The notes: generated from the letters alone by a model not told the origin. 64,000 nt of DNA from Luidia sarsii (GCA_949987565.1 OX465102.1:21807692-21871691), one strand, 5' to 3'. Positions 44,095-56,344 are shown, counted from the first letter of the stretch. A program made the numbers and translations.

Positions 44095-45102
44095 ATACAC
44101 CCATAAAAACCCGGTCATAATGTCGTCACTGGAATCAGTCCACGAACTGGGTCAATTATGGGCGGTATGTAAATGGATGGCGGAGTCTGCCAAAGCCGAC
44201 GCCTCCACCTTACCGCCACCCCTAATACCCCAATTCCTGTAATTTCATTTCATAAACATGACCCCCCCCTCTCCTTCCTTAATGAGCCCAGTTTCTCATA
44301 AACCATCCCCAAGCTTCGCCGCTGTCGATGGTTTGTATATAGGCCTATACTTGCACGGTGCCTTGGTATAACAAACTGAGTGACTTTTTTGGGGGGAGGG
44401 GGCGGTTAGGCAGTTCAATAAGATAAAGCTGGATCGAATACCGCGTTAGGGGAAATGGATCTCGTTGTAAAGTGCATGCCGCATTTTGCGCATCTCGAAG
44501 GTCCAAAATGGAAATGTTATAGCTGGACGCAGAAAAAAAAGACCCCCGCAAAAAAACACCGCAATATTAAAGCACACGGTCGCAGAATTTTCTCTCGTTA
44601 CAAATGCATTTTTTGTGGACTTTTGAAGCACTGCGAAATCTCATTCTATGATCGAGCCGTGCTCAGGTTGGTGCATGGTCGCCATATTTACGGCTGTATT
44701 TGGGTTAGCCGAGCCTGTGAAATTCACACACAGTGCGTTATACAGGCAATAAGAACCCAATTGCCGCGATCGACGGGAGTATATTTTATGCGCCATGCAT
44801 GGCGTACTGTCCACTGAAGACTCGGTGCATATAGGCCTACGCGCAATGTAAAATGAGTCGTTGGCGAACTCTATAGTCGAACGACAATGCTTGCTCCACG
44901 ATCCCCTGGGCATGGTTGTAAACATGATACAGCATTCAGTTCTATAGACCATAATAGCTAGGAGTCTGATACGAAAAGTGCACATCCAACGAACGTCCTG
45001 ACTTTTGACAAGAATAACGAATTGAAGGTTGGACCGCAAAGTTACAATTACAAATGATACCTGTTTGAAATTGTACAATCTGTTCTAATTCAATCAGGTT
45101 TT
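44095..45102. other. Unassigned sequence
   Basis: A 120-codon plus-strand frame (44455-44817) has scattered Cys and Lys but no domain I recognise. An antisense frame of 145 codons overlaps it. Confidence 0.35.
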
Positions 45103-45243
45103 GCCCTGCTCGACGTGATAAACACTGAGTGCTCAATGCTTTGCTCGATGCCTGATAACAATATTTCGGGCAGCTCGGGATTCGAACCCGCGATTCCCGC
45201 TTTCTAGTACGGGCGTCTTAACCACTTGACCACCGATCGGCTG
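45103..45243 (-). mobile_element. tRNA-derived SINE family S, copy 2 (complete head)
   Basis: The minus strand has CGGTGGTCAAGTGGTTAAG (exact A box TGGTCAAGTGG), an anticodon-like arm CCCG-TACTAGAAAG-CGGG, and CGCGGGTTCGAATCCCG (exact B box with a T stem). A non-tRNA body of about 65 bp, shared with 38980-39113, ends TTTATCACGTCGAGCAGGGC. The loop CTAGAAA recalls tRNA-Ser(AGA), but there is no variable arm and no acceptor-stem pairing, so it is a SINE, not a tRNA gene. Confidence 0.88.
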
Positions 45244-47518
45244 GTCTAGGTCGTGTGGTCGATTCGAATAATGTATAGCGGTGGCTACCGCGTTGCATTA
45301 CGATATAGATAGTTATTATCTATGAGGATCTGCTCTAATCTACTTACACGACCCCATATCGCACGATTATAATTCAAGGTTCATCCACGACAGCATAGGA
45401 TTTTATCAGGGAAATCGCTGCTGGGTATTCCGACCACAGCCAAGCCCCATTTTCTTTGACCACTAAAGCCATGCAGTGAACAGCGGTTGGATACCATCGT
45501 GTGCAAACCGTATTAATTCCATACAGCCACTTTTGGTCTCTCGAGACGTCTTATAATTCCCAATAGACCGTGTAAGTTGGCCTCGAGAATGTACGTGTTA
45601 CCGCGAGATTCCTGAAAGTTCCGGGGATCGGAGGAAATGCGAACCACACCAACTTCGGCGCGATACAAGCAGCACGTTTTATATACGTCCGTGTAGTAAT
45701 GCTCACGTCGCGTACCGCAGTCGGGCCGTATTCGCAATACTGTACTTACAACCGGAAGATGAAGGTCGGGTTCTATTTATTTATTTTTTTCTGCCGTATT
45801 CTCATTTTTTTGTAGTTTTGTTTTTGCTCATTCTTATATTTTTAATATACTTAATCCATAAATCTGGGTTTTTAGTTGGAAAGAGGCTTTCTTCATTATG
45901 TAATAATGCATTCAAAATTGGGCACGCGTTAATCTCCTATAGCAGGCGGCGCGGAGGTGCCCGGAAGTGTACGGTGACCTATTTCACCAAGAGAGTTACA
46001 CGGTCTATTGTCCCAAATATGTGAGACTAGGCATAACATCAGAACCGAATCAAGCCTTCAAGAGTGACAAGGACGGAAGATCAGAGTACAATGCACTGGC
46101 GGCAAGGGCCTTTTTTAAACAGGGGCGGGTGCTCTTTGCCAAGTCCATATTGCATATACGTAATACGTACATGCAATAATCTTAGTCATTTCTTATTGTC
46201 ATAGGAGACTGAGTTTGAAACCACTCAGCCCTCTCCTGTGAAATGACCCAATTATCCCTCGTCTTTAGGATGGATCTCTGCATGTATACGCACTCCAGTG
46301 CACTTTGAGGCAGGTTGCTTCCATTCATTCTAACGCACTGACGAGTCACCATGTAATAGATGGCTTCGCGACAGGCTGCTGTAGTGCAACGGCACCGTGC
46401 TCATGCATAACACAGGTAATGGTGTCGTTAATTAATCATTTTCTCAATTTTGTCTTCCTCTGTGTGTACTGTTATTTTCTCTCCCAAGAATCGGGAAAAG
46501 CGAGGGATGTGTGTGTCACAAGGTTTCACCCCCGCTATTTCGCACATTTTCATCGCTCACTTTTTTTTTTTGCGGGGGACGATGAAGTTTTGCTTGACAG
46601 GGAATAAAGTACGATAACCGCTGTGCGGTGATAGACGGCGAGCCCAATAACCCTGCTCCACCCAGCCTTGCTTGATCAACTTCATACGAACATTGAAGAG
46701 GAAACAATTTCAGCATATTTTTTCCCCACTCTAGACACTCCTTCAAAATAGGACGCATGAAGATTCTTGCGAGTTGTATTTCGTCTTCTAGATTGATGTC
46801 TGGCATTCCGACACCGCCAATTAAGGCACGGACCGGGTGAGATTAGACCCCCCCTCCCTCCCTCCCCCTCACATTCCCGTCGATTCCTTTCGGCTCCATC
46901 GCGGTTTCCCAGTGATTAAACGGCGGTCCGCGGACGGCTGATCCGCCGGGCAAGTTTCACGCCGGCCAGTGAACATTTCTGTTTTTTTATCGGCAACACA
47001 TTATTACAGACGCCACGGACGGGTCGCGACCCTATATAACTCCCGCTGCCCAAGTTGCCGCATCCTGATTGACCCAGAATTCCTGAACCTCGGAGCCCAG
47101 CCGCAGAAATCCATAAAATGATTTCCTGCCGGGATTTGTTTTTACTTCTTCACCCAAGTTGCGCCATCGGTGATTCCCCCTCGCCTCCAGCTCCTCCTCA
47201 AAAAAGCTTTTAGCAACAACAGAAAAAAAATTGTGTATAAAGACAGAAGGGCCGGCTAAGGTAAAAATGAAAAAGAAGAAGAAGAAGAAGAAGACGAGTT
47301 TATTCTGCGATTGCTTAAGCAATTCTGCAGCGCAACACGTGAAACTATCAGGGATTACCCAGGAGCTGGCTTCGTTGGGAGAAAGCCCCCAATCCCCTTC
47401 CCAACAAAGTAAAGACCAAAATATGCCCCATGCCCGGAAACACTACGTCCATTAGTTCAACGTATCCTTGGGCTTGGAATAGGGACCTACATTTTATAGA
47501 TTAAAACGGGGGCGGGGA
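45244..47518. other. Unassigned intergenic sequence
   Basis: No exon recognised. T11 near 46562, GAAGAA repeats near 47273-47294 and a CpG-rich patch at 46890-47050. Confidence 0.4.
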
Positions 47519-47548
47519 AGAGGAAGAGAGAGAGAGAGGCAGATAGAC

Positions 47549-47600
<52 letters not shown>

Positions 47601-48240
47601 GAGAGAATGAGAGAGAGAGAGAGAGGGGGTGATGGAGGGAGGGAGATAGTGAGAGAGAGAGAGAGAGTGAGGAGGAGAGAGGGATAGAAAGAGAAGACAG
47701 AATGGAGGGAGAGAGAGAGGGGGTGGTGGAGGGAGAGAGAGTGAGATAGAGTGAGAGAGAGGGGGAGGGAGAGAGAGATGGAGGGGGTGATGGAGGGAGA
47801 GAGAGAGAGAGGAGAGAGAGAGAGGGGGGGTGATGGAGGGAGAGAGAGAGCGAGAGAGAGGGGGAGAAGAAGAGAGCGATGGGGAAGAAAGAAAAAGATA
47901 CACAGAGGGGAGGGGAGAGGTGGGGAAGAAAGAGAGATACACGGATGGTGAGGGGAGAGAGGAAGTGAAAGGAGGGAGGAAGAGAGGAGGAAGAGACGCA
48001 CGTACGGGCAGACAGACAAACAGACAGACATCGGGAGAGATGAGGGAGGAAGAGGGAGGGAGAGATAGGCATATAGAGAGGGATGAAGGGGAAGAGGGGA
48101 AAATAGAGAGGGAGAGAGAGGTGAAGAGAGGAGAGAGAAATAGAGAAACAGATAGAGAGAGACAAATAGAGAAATGGGAGAAACATACATAGAGAAAGGA
48201 CGGAGACAGATAAAGGGGAGTGAAAGACAGACAGAATAAA
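47519..48240. repeat. Polypurine (GA)n tract
   Basis: GAGAGAGA with GGGGTGATGGAGGGAGA blocks recurring near 47628, 47722, 47783 and 47828. Minus-strand frames over 250 codons are open in all three phases, so they are not coding. Confidence 0.95.
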
Positions 48241-48586
48241 GAATGCAACCAGGCGACCCCTTCTGTCCATCATTGGTTCCATTGCATTCACTGCGTCCGC
48301 ACGTTTCGCTTCGTGTGCTCCAAGCGTCATCACTCCAGACAACATCATCTATAGTATTCCCCCACAATTTGTTGGTAACTCTATACCTGTCGGCTGGACA
48401 TTTAATCCGCACATTTTAACATTAAAAAAAGTATGTATCTGTAATTTGTGTATGATATAGTCGTTAACATTACTGAGTATTCTTGTTGTTGTACAGCAGT
48501 TAATTACATAGACCTATACATTGTAGATTGTCTTGTGTATCTATTTATTGTGACGGCTGACCATAGGCTCTTTACGAGTCCATGGA
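48241..48586. other. Unassigned sequence
   Basis: I see no assignable feature. Confidence 0.4.
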
Positions 48587-48784
48587 TTAGGCTCGGCCTT
48601 CTCCTCGTCTGACAAAACCTGAAAATCAAATTTCGATTTGTCGCCGAATTTGAAGGTTTGCTGGCTTGACAAGTACAGAGTATTCCCCAAGATACTTAGG
48701 CGAAACGCTTGTTTCTAGATGCCTGTGACATTTTCGACGGGTAAGAGAAATAACATGACCGAAGCCTAAACCCCAGCCCAAACC
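48587..48784 (-). mobile_element. MITE family 7, copy 2
   Basis: TTAGGCTCGGCCTTCTCC to ACATGACCGAAGCCTAAA, the reverse complement of 22554-22748. Shared blocks include CGTCTGACAAAACCTGAAAA and AAACGCTTGTTTCTAGATGC. Confidence 0.75.
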
Positions 48785-51536
48785 TTCAGTTCGTAAACGA
48801 CCATATTAAGCTTGCCAACCAGTGCTTGGCGGAAACTGCGGCTGTGGCGTAGCAAAAGTAAAGGTTAGGCGTAGTCTACCGCGCCTACACAATGGCGTGT
48901 CTTCCGTCATTACGTCATCGTTTGGCCCTGGATAAGGCGACCCGATGACGTCAATACCTAGCCTGAGGTCCGTTTGTACAAGATGGAAAAGGCGCGCAAC
49001 CACCTCGCGTGTTGAAAGCCCGTGACGCGCGTGAGGGGAAAAAGGGCCAGTATTATACACCACACTGGCGCCAGCTTGGCCTGTGGATTACTGTACGATG
49101 CATTAGCAAGACCGCGCAGTCCTCTGTAAGCTGTTCCGGAAGTGTGCGAGCTCGGCCGCTCCTCCTCCATTGTGTGCTTCAGTAGCCCGTACCGAGTAAT
49201 GAAGTCCGGTCGAGAATTAGCAAAGGATAGATCGGATTATAGTTACTTCTTAATTTCGGCTGAGTGTATGGTTCGCCGACAGGCAATTTGTGTGTGTGTG
49301 TGTGTTATCCTCCACTCCACCTGGCTTGTCACTTTTGCTGACAATATCGCTCTGCCATTTTGACAAATCCACAGCTCTCCGCACTTAGAGCGAGCCAATG
49401 ATGTATAAAATAAAGTTCCCCTCGCCAGTTTGGAAGACGGCCGATCTAAACACCAGGGCTGCCTTCATATGAAATCCGATGGTGCATTTTAAATAACCGA
49501 AAGGATCCCCCTTCCTGAGCAAGACACAGGCTGTTTACAAAACCCAGGTGATTTTCGTAGGACGCTTCGCTGACGGATTTTTTTTTTTTTTTTTTTTTTT
49601 ATGGGGGGGGGTGGTTCTCCATCGCGTGGCACCGAAATTGGATGATAGATGGGGACTGCTTGACTGACACAGTATCCCAGACTGCTATCGTACCTCCGAC
49701 CACATGGCGGCCAATCTGTATGACAATACATTTATCAGCATTCCGGCATTCACAAAATTCTGAAGACGTTTGACAGAGCTTGTAATTGCCGGCTTTTCAA
49801 TCAAGGGGATTTTTTTAAAATTATTCAATCAGGACCAAGAGCGATGACAATTATTTCCTTTAAGGTACCGGCATATTTACGGCTACGCAACGAGTGTAGC
49901 GAATATAGAAAGCAGAACAGATAGGCGGGGGATTTTGTACGTTAGTGGGCTAATCGTTCGGCTTTTCGGTCCCTCACGTACTTTTTTTCTTTGAAGTCGG
50001 GACTAGAGGGTTGCCGGCCATCGTTTGTTATGTATCGCGGCAGAGAGCAATCTGATGCTGGGCTCCAATGATGACGGAATCCGGTCCTCGACCTAGATTC
50101 CAATAATATCCCTATGAAGACGCAGGCCCACTCGATGAACAGACTCATTCGGTATTGCTATATCTATTTCAAATGTCGTGCCGAGGAGTGGAATTACTCT
50201 GGAGATGATCGGTACGCAAACGTAAAAAAAAAGAATGACGTTGATCCCAGATCAATGATACATGGTATCGGTAACAGGGCAAAGCAATGAGGGTTTGCCC
50301 CACTAGAGGTATGGTCAACGATACATACTCAGTGCTTGGCCCAATATTGCATGAGTGAATGTGTAAATCAACCCTGGTCTGCCTAATTGTAATTTTGCAC
50401 CGTATCATCGGTGTTTTTTTGGCCGATTGCTTGCTGAAATAAATTCCACCACGCCACCTCGACCGGATTAAAGACGTCTGCACAAGAGAGCAGGATTCGT
50501 GGGTGTGAATCCTGCTCCATATGCGCGTAGTTTGTCAGCAGTAATTTGGCAAAGTTATTTTTTTCCAAATGTCCCATCCTGTTTAAATGATGTTGGTCCT
50601 GACGGATCGTCACATAAACGAGTCATGTTTGGAACTACAATCGATGGCATGATTTTAAGCGAAATTGTCTGTCTGTCTGTCTGTCTGGTAGAACAGCTAT
50701 ATACATGTACTACCAGTATTTCCATGTGGTGTAAATTGCTTTTATCATCTGTTCGACTATCTTCTAGTACACACAAAGCAGACATTATTTGATTGTCACT
50801 TGCGTGTTCGTATACACATCAATAAATCGGCAACTAGCTATAGATAATGTTTGACTGGTTTAGCTTAATTAGTAGATAACAAAATTGGACAGCTGTTTTT
50901 AACTCTCCTGAACTAAACTGAACCCTTTATAATAACTGAGCCATAGCCTGATCCATAGCCTATAGGTCCTATAGGCTGGGCCTGAGGCTGAGCTACAAAA
51001 TATGTAGCAAAATTCCCATGCCTGCGGTATAAACTAATCAATGGTGTAGAACTATAGTGGGAGACAGCACATTTCAGTGGCAAATTAACGTAACAAAATA
51101 AGGGTTCAGTGAAAGTTGAAGCTATTGCAGTCCATTATGACAGTACTTCAGCGCATTATTCTCTCTTTGTAGTATGCCTGTCCAGCCGTGTAATAAAATT
51201 ATTATTTACTTCACTTCTACGTCACTTTGTTGAATTATTCATAACCTACCCGGCTGGAGCCCAGATAGTGCTTCCCCCATTTTGACTGCTTGTACCTGGA
51301 AATCTCTGTACTTTAAGTCTCAGCGGGGAAGTTGAAGACGCCACGGCCCTCTCGAGCGTGCCCAGGCTGTGCCCTGGATAGGTGTGTGTGATGTGCGCAT
51401 GCGTACAGAATCCCCCCTCCACTAACTGGGGCGCGGGCGTGATCAGCTTCTATCAACGCCAATTAAGGATCCCGCCAAAATAGCTCGTGGAAAGGGGCAG
51501 CTCCCAGGCACTCCACGGCTGCCCTAGAACTTGAGC
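48785..51536. other. Unassigned sequence, partly CpG-rich
   Basis: 48840-49180 is CpG-rich with TGACGTCA near 48946 and TTACGTCAT near 48910, so it could be regulatory. T27 then G8 at 49579-49611. A palindromic CCTATAGGTCCTATAGG at 50959. No coding exon recognised. Confidence 0.35.
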
Positions 51537-51833
51537 TTAAAGGCCCAATTCAACATTGGGAAGATCGGAAAGCATTCCATGTGCACATATTTCCTTCTAC
51601 TTCCACACAGTTTGTAAACTGTCATGATATACTCCTTGTGTTGAAATCCTGCGGTCTCGGATGCTGTACTTTTCGATAAATATTGTTTAGGTGTGTTGCC
51701 TTGTTATACTTTATCATAATTATTAACATTTGAGCTGAAACCTTCGCAGGATTTCTTTTTTGAATGTTTAATGGTTTAGCAAACAAACTGTGGCAATATT
51801 TTGACCTTTAAAGATGTTGTATAGGGGCTTTAA
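51537..51833. mobile_element. Kolobok-like MITE family 3, copy 3
   Basis: 297 bp with TTAA at both edges. Inverted termini: AGGCCCAATTCAACATTGGG and, on the opposite strand, AGCCCCTATACAACATC. The interior matches 43041-43414. Confidence 0.92.
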
Positions 51834-51970
51834 AGATTCACCAAAGAAACCACGAATGGGGAAGTCGCTGTAGATACTCAGGCATTCAGAGGAATGTTTA
51901 ATTGTTTATTTTGGTTTGCTGAAATAGCGAAGTTCGACTGCGCCGGCAACGCAACCAGAAACCTTTTGCT

Positions 51971-52545
51971 TTAACCCTCAAAGAGCCGGGGCGGATTCCG
52001 CCCCCTGTAGTTTTTTTTATAGCGTCTCAGTGGTATTTCCCTGCATGCTGGGGCTTTATGACTTTTTGGAAAACCTATAAATTATATTAGGCATATTTTG
52101 ACACCAATTTTATTAAAACTTGAGGTGCCGTTCTCTGACAATGAAATTTTTTTCAGGGTCATGGTGTATTTTGAAGGAAGTTTTCCCATTGACACTACAT
52201 AATTGCGTAGCATCCAAATTGCATAGTTTATTTCATTATCATTGTGTGTTTCATTATCATTGTAAAATTCATGACAATTTATAAAATTCAATAAAAGACA
52301 TGGGAAATTCAATAAAAAACGAGAAATTCAACCGAAATCATTGAAAATATGAAAAATTAAACAAAATTGAATCATGAATAATTAATGAGCTATAATCAGA
52401 CAAAACATTGATTTTTTTTCCCAATGAAATTTAACTTAAATTTTCATTATGCAATTTTCTATCACCCTGCCAAATATCATTTTAATCCATCATTGAACGA
52501 CCGAGCTGTGAAATGGTCAAAATAACCCGGCTCTTTGAGGGTTAA
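51971..52545. mobile_element. piggyBac-like MITE
   Basis: TTAA at 51971-51974 and 52542-52545. The inverted termini are identical for 16 bp, CCCTCAAAGAGCCGGG. A TTAA target with termini beginning CCC(T) is the piggyBac pattern. The interior is AT-rich and non-coding, so it would need a transposase supplied in trans. Confidence 0.85.
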
Positions 52546-52884
52546 ATATTTTCAGGAATTATATTGTCTAAGAACGCTGATAAGTTAGATTTCCTAACTG
52601 GGATATAATTATTGATGTTACCCTGCATGCAGCCTATGGGATAGAACTAGCCCAGCTATATAAGATGCGTGTATTACGGTTTGGAGTGATACCGGTAGTT
52701 AAAAATGGGCTCTTGAAATGGACCATTTGTGTGGATTCCACAGGCTTCAAGACAGTTGATAAAGATAACGTTTGTCTTGATCACTGAGCTAAGTACGCAT
52801 CACCAAGGAAACATTTGTTGTGAAGTCACACACTTGGCCAATTGAGACGTATAGGCATCTTTAGTGTTGTACAATAGGGAATGT
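52546..52884. other. Unassigned sequence
   Basis: I see no assignable feature. Confidence 0.4.
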
Positions 52885-53062
52885 CTTGGAAACTGAGACA
52901 AGAAAGTAAACTAAGCATAGTATCACTTGGCTTTTATAAACAAGGGTATTGCAAATGTAACTGCGCTGCTTAATACTTAAACCCTGTAAATCCTACGTGA
53001 GTTCTTTTATAAAAAAATATATATATTTTTAGACCGACATCGCCATTGAAGTTTTGAAAAAA
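52885..53062 (+). repeat. Dispersed direct repeat, unit 1
   Basis: CATAGTATCACTTGGCTTTT, then CAAGGG, TAATACTT, GTGAGTTCTTTTATAAAAA and GACATCGCC. The same order recurs at 54079-54256, 1.195 kb downstream in the same orientation, with point changes and small indels. Function unknown. Confidence 0.75.
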
Positions 53063-53858
53063 CAAGTTTGGAAGAATATACCATAAACGTGGAAGGGATG
53101 ATTCTTCACATCTATAAGTGAAAACAAAATGTAATCCATTTTTCCAGTAAAACATCCTCTCCGTTGGTCTAATGGCCGATGGGATCGTTACTGTGCCTTC
53201 AATGGCACATGAAAGAAGGCACGAAACTTGACATTGGGGAAGATTGCACGCCTAGAAATAGAATCTTCAAGTGAGCGTCGAGGCCTTCTGTGAATGGAAT
53301 TGTCCTTGTTCTCCTTACGAAAACGAATGAAGTACCGGTAAGAAGTAAGACGCAGTAAAATTCGTCCTATGGGAAAAACAAATTATTCCATTTGAAAAGA
53401 AAACAAGGAGAGGGCGGGCCCCGAGGGGGACAGATCTTACAATCGAGGGGTATGCCGTCTATCAAATAAATGGAATACAATTGAAGAGAAGCAGCACATG
53501 AACTGGAAAGGAATGAGTCATAAATGGAACGCTTTTACGGACGACGAATTGTCCGCCCAATGCGAGCGTCCAAATTGCTGACAAAAGACGTTACGCTTTC
53601 TCGTTCCGCACAACAGTCGGCTCGTGTAATCAAATTTTACGGCGCTCGCGGACGGGGACCAACTGCTTGGACGAAGGCGAATCATACCTGGTTCTATAGG
53701 GATTGTCTGGGGCTTTTTCCTCCCTGTCAGCCCTCGACGGAGAGATGAGGGTGGTGGTGGGGAATGTAATCTTTATATCCAGGTCAGCGAAATTCCAACA
53801 TGCTGGCATATATATATAAATATATATATACAGATGTACAATAGAGCAATTGCGCGAC
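53063..53858. other. Unassigned sequence with TA microsatellite
   Basis: TATATATAAATATATATATA at 53811-53830. A minus-strand frame through it encodes a short Tyr/Ile repeat only. Confidence 0.4.
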
Positions 53859-54037
53859 CACATGTCATTACGTGACTTATAGTGGTATTTTTTCATCTCA
53901 TTTGGCGCAGATAGCAGCGATGGAAATGTACAAAGAGTAATGCGGGCAATGTTAAAGTCTCCATTGGTAATTTCCACTCCTATTCTGCACCAAATGAATT
54001 GCAAAAATACCCACTATGAGTCACGTGATGGCATGTG
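53859..54037. mobile_element. MITE family 10, 179 bp
   Basis: Arms of about 55 bp. The left reads CACATGTCATTACGTGAC, TATAGTGGTATTTTT, CATTTGGCGCAGA; the right is its complement in order (TCTGCACCAAATG, AAAAATACCCACTAT, GTCACGTGATGGCATGTG), with scattered mismatches. It lies just upstream of the second direct-repeat unit. Confidence 0.85.
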
Positions 54038-54078
54038 AACATTGGTTGAGCAGTCGGTCTACTGGGACGATCTGATCA

Positions 54079-54256
54079 ACTGTCTGAGAAAAGAAAGGAA
54101 CCGTAATAGGCATAGTATCACTTGGCTTTTACAAACAAGGGCATTGGCAAATGTTACGGTGCTGCCTAATACTTCAAGCCTGCAAATCCTTCGTGAGTTC
54201 TTTTATAAAAACCGACTTTATTTGGTTTAAACCCACACCGCCTTTGATGTTGAGCT
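54079..54256 (+). repeat. Dispersed direct repeat, unit 2
   Basis: The counterpart of 52885-53062: CATAGTATCACTTGGCTTTT at 54111, then CAAGGGCATTGGC, TAATACTTCAAGCC, GTGAGTTCTTTTATAAAAA and CACCGCC. Confidence 0.75.
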
Positions 54257-54739
54257 TTCTTTAAGAAGTCTAAAAGCATTGCTTTCCCCCTTCGGGGATA
54301 TTACTCTCCTCTGGATGTTTACGTGTTGTTGTTTAGATTCCCTTTTTTCGGGAGCAACTGGGGAGATGGGATGTCTGGCGATGTCTCGTCGAAGAGTTTC
54401 AGTGAGCTGGCTCTTTCTTTCTCTTCCTTTTTTTTTCAGCTCCCAAATAAAACACTGACGCGATGTAATCCTATTACGGACTGAAGCGCGCTCTCTCCCT
54501 CGCGCTCTTTCCGTAATGTCGAAACCTTCCCCCGCGCCGACGAGTTTCATGATTGAGTGTGCGCGCTGACGGGTGTCTGACGGGCGTCTCTCTCCGGCGC
54601 TAGCCTCCTACCCGCTTTCCCTGGCCGGAAAAAAAAACACACACGGCATTTTGTTATTGAATCTCTCAGCAACGCGGGTCGAGTTGATGAGAAGCACCCT
54701 CGTTCGGGGATGTCGCCAATTAAGTACCTCCTTCTCTCG
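54257..54739. other. Unassigned sequence
   Basis: I see no assignable feature. Confidence 0.4.
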
Positions 54740-54900
54740 GAATGATTCTCCTTTTTCTTTTTTCCTTATCTCTCTCTGACCTCTTTTCCCTTCTCTCTGT
54801 CTCACAGCCTCCTCTGTCTTTCTGCCCACATCTCTCTCTATATCTCTATCTCTGACTCTCCTCTCCCCCCTCACTCTCCATCTCTCTCCCTTCTCTATCT
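54740..54900. repeat. Short CT-rich tract
   Basis: CTCTCTC-rich with TATATCTCTATCTCTGACTC; low complexity. Confidence 0.85.
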
Positions 54901-55458
54901 ACAATTTTCTGTCCGAAGCTGCTATGAACCATTAATTATGCAATGAGGGTGTCATGTATAGTATTGTAATGCCGATAGCCTACATGAACTTGATATTACA
55001 ATGTAGCCCATTTTATACGCGAGCTGAAAACGAGGGTTCCGTGCAAAAACGATCCGATCGCTGCCAGGAACGCACGGATACCTTGTCGTGTGAACGTGTG
55101 TCCCTGGCAGTGGATCGCATGGGTCCCTTGTGATGCATGACATGGATGGAGACCTCTGTCACGGTCTCATCTATCCGCCGTGCTCGGAGATCCGGAACGC
55201 GACCTAACGCCCCGAACGTAGGCCTACATATTCCTATATCATGTAAAGGTCAAGAAATTTGCATACACACGCCTGGGTCACATACTGTGGTCGAGCAGGG
55301 TACGGTCGTGCGTACCATATACAGGACACGTACATGTGTCAGTGGTTTTTCGCGGCAATTTCGGAAGGAATGGCGTCAAGTGTCAGGTTTGACGAATACA
55401 AGATCAAGTTCCTCAGGATAGTGCAATACTTCCGGAGAAGCAGCCGATTTCGAGAAAA

Positions 55459-55565
55459 GTTGCGTAAGTTACGCAACGAACAAATGTTGCGTAAGTCTTG
55501 CGCCACAATGGCTCTTTTGTGCTCTGCTTAGAAAAGGCAGTAAAATGTTGCGTAAGTTACACAAC
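55459..55565. promoter_or_regulatory. Cluster of three GTTGCGTAAG palindromes
   Basis: A perfect 19-bp palindrome-like GTTGCGTAAGTTACGCAAC at 55459-55477, a half-decayed copy at 55486 (GTTGCGTAAGTCTTGCGCC) and a near copy at 55547 (GTTGCGTAAGTTACACAAC). GTTACGCAAC resembles C/EBP and PAR-bZIP sites. It may be regulatory or the end of an unrecognised element. Confidence 0.35.
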
Positions 55566-55634
55566 AAAAGTTTCGTGAAATCAGCTGTTGAACATATCCA
55601 CGTGTGAGTGGGACTGGAGAGATTAGCACGCCGG

Positions 55635-55669
55635 ATAACTGAGCACGTTAAGGTAACGTGCTTAGTTAT
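55635..55669. repeat. Short hairpin
   Basis: ATAACTGAGCACGTT / AACGTGCTTAGTTAT arms with one mismatch and a 5-nt loop AAGGT. Confidence 0.7.
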
Positions 55670-56344
55670 GCGGCCGCACTCTTCCGGATGTCCGAGCACG
55701 GCGGATAGAAGAGACCGTAACACCTCCCCCCGCCCAAAAAAACATTTGCATCAGTGCGATATCTGTGCGATATCCACCGAGATTGGTTGTGTAAAAATGT
55801 ATCCATGTGATGTTCGCAAGGATACTCGTCAGAGGCGTCGCGTTTACGCATGCGCAACGCGATCAACATCTTTCAAAATGGCGCTACACGACTGCTTACT
55901 GATGCTATACTCCTGAGCATTTCCCAATGCATGGTAATGTCTGCCATTACATTAATGAGCTCGGCGGTTTCTTCGATTGTCCAGTGGATCCCTTGTTTCG
56001 ACATTTCTATAAAAAATTGTGCAGCACTAATACATTTCTTAACGCGCGCTTATCAAGCATGTTTATTCTGAGAACAACGCTGGTAAACCTATTCCACCGT
56101 GCAATTCACAGTACCAGCGATACGAATCTAACCTCGCATGAAAATGCGGGAAAAAAGGATGTTAGCTATCGCGCTGCGTTGCACCGTCTGAATGTCTGCG
56201 ATGAAATCGCAAGCAACCATTGTGTCAGACATCCGGCTCCATTTCTTTTGCAGACATGCGTTTTCAGCGCTCGTGTAAGAAGGGCTATTATTATCACGCC
56301 TTTTTGATTATTGTTCACTATATACATGTAGCACATTGTAAAAC

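Larger units (their letters stand above)
54901..56344. other. Unassigned sequence with palindromic motifs
   Basis: It contains the GTTGCGTAAG cluster and the 55635 hairpin. Short frames at 55850-56307 have no recognisable domain. Confidence 0.4.

Noticed and set aside
44455..44817. 120-codon frame with scattered Cys and Lys
   Set aside because: No zinc-finger spacing or known motif, an overlapping antisense frame of similar length, and no neighbouring exons.
45165..45243. Functional tRNA gene
   Set aside because: A and B boxes are perfect, but no acceptor stem pairs, and the sequence continues into a body shared with another copy.
47487..48412. Overlapping 253-303-codon minus-strand frames
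   Set aside because: Three phases are open together over a GA tract; Ser/Leu/Pro strings with no domain.
53160..53240. TTGGTCTAATGG at 53165 as a tRNA or SINE A box
   Set aside because: The 11-bp pattern fits by chance, but no B box or tRNA fold follows.
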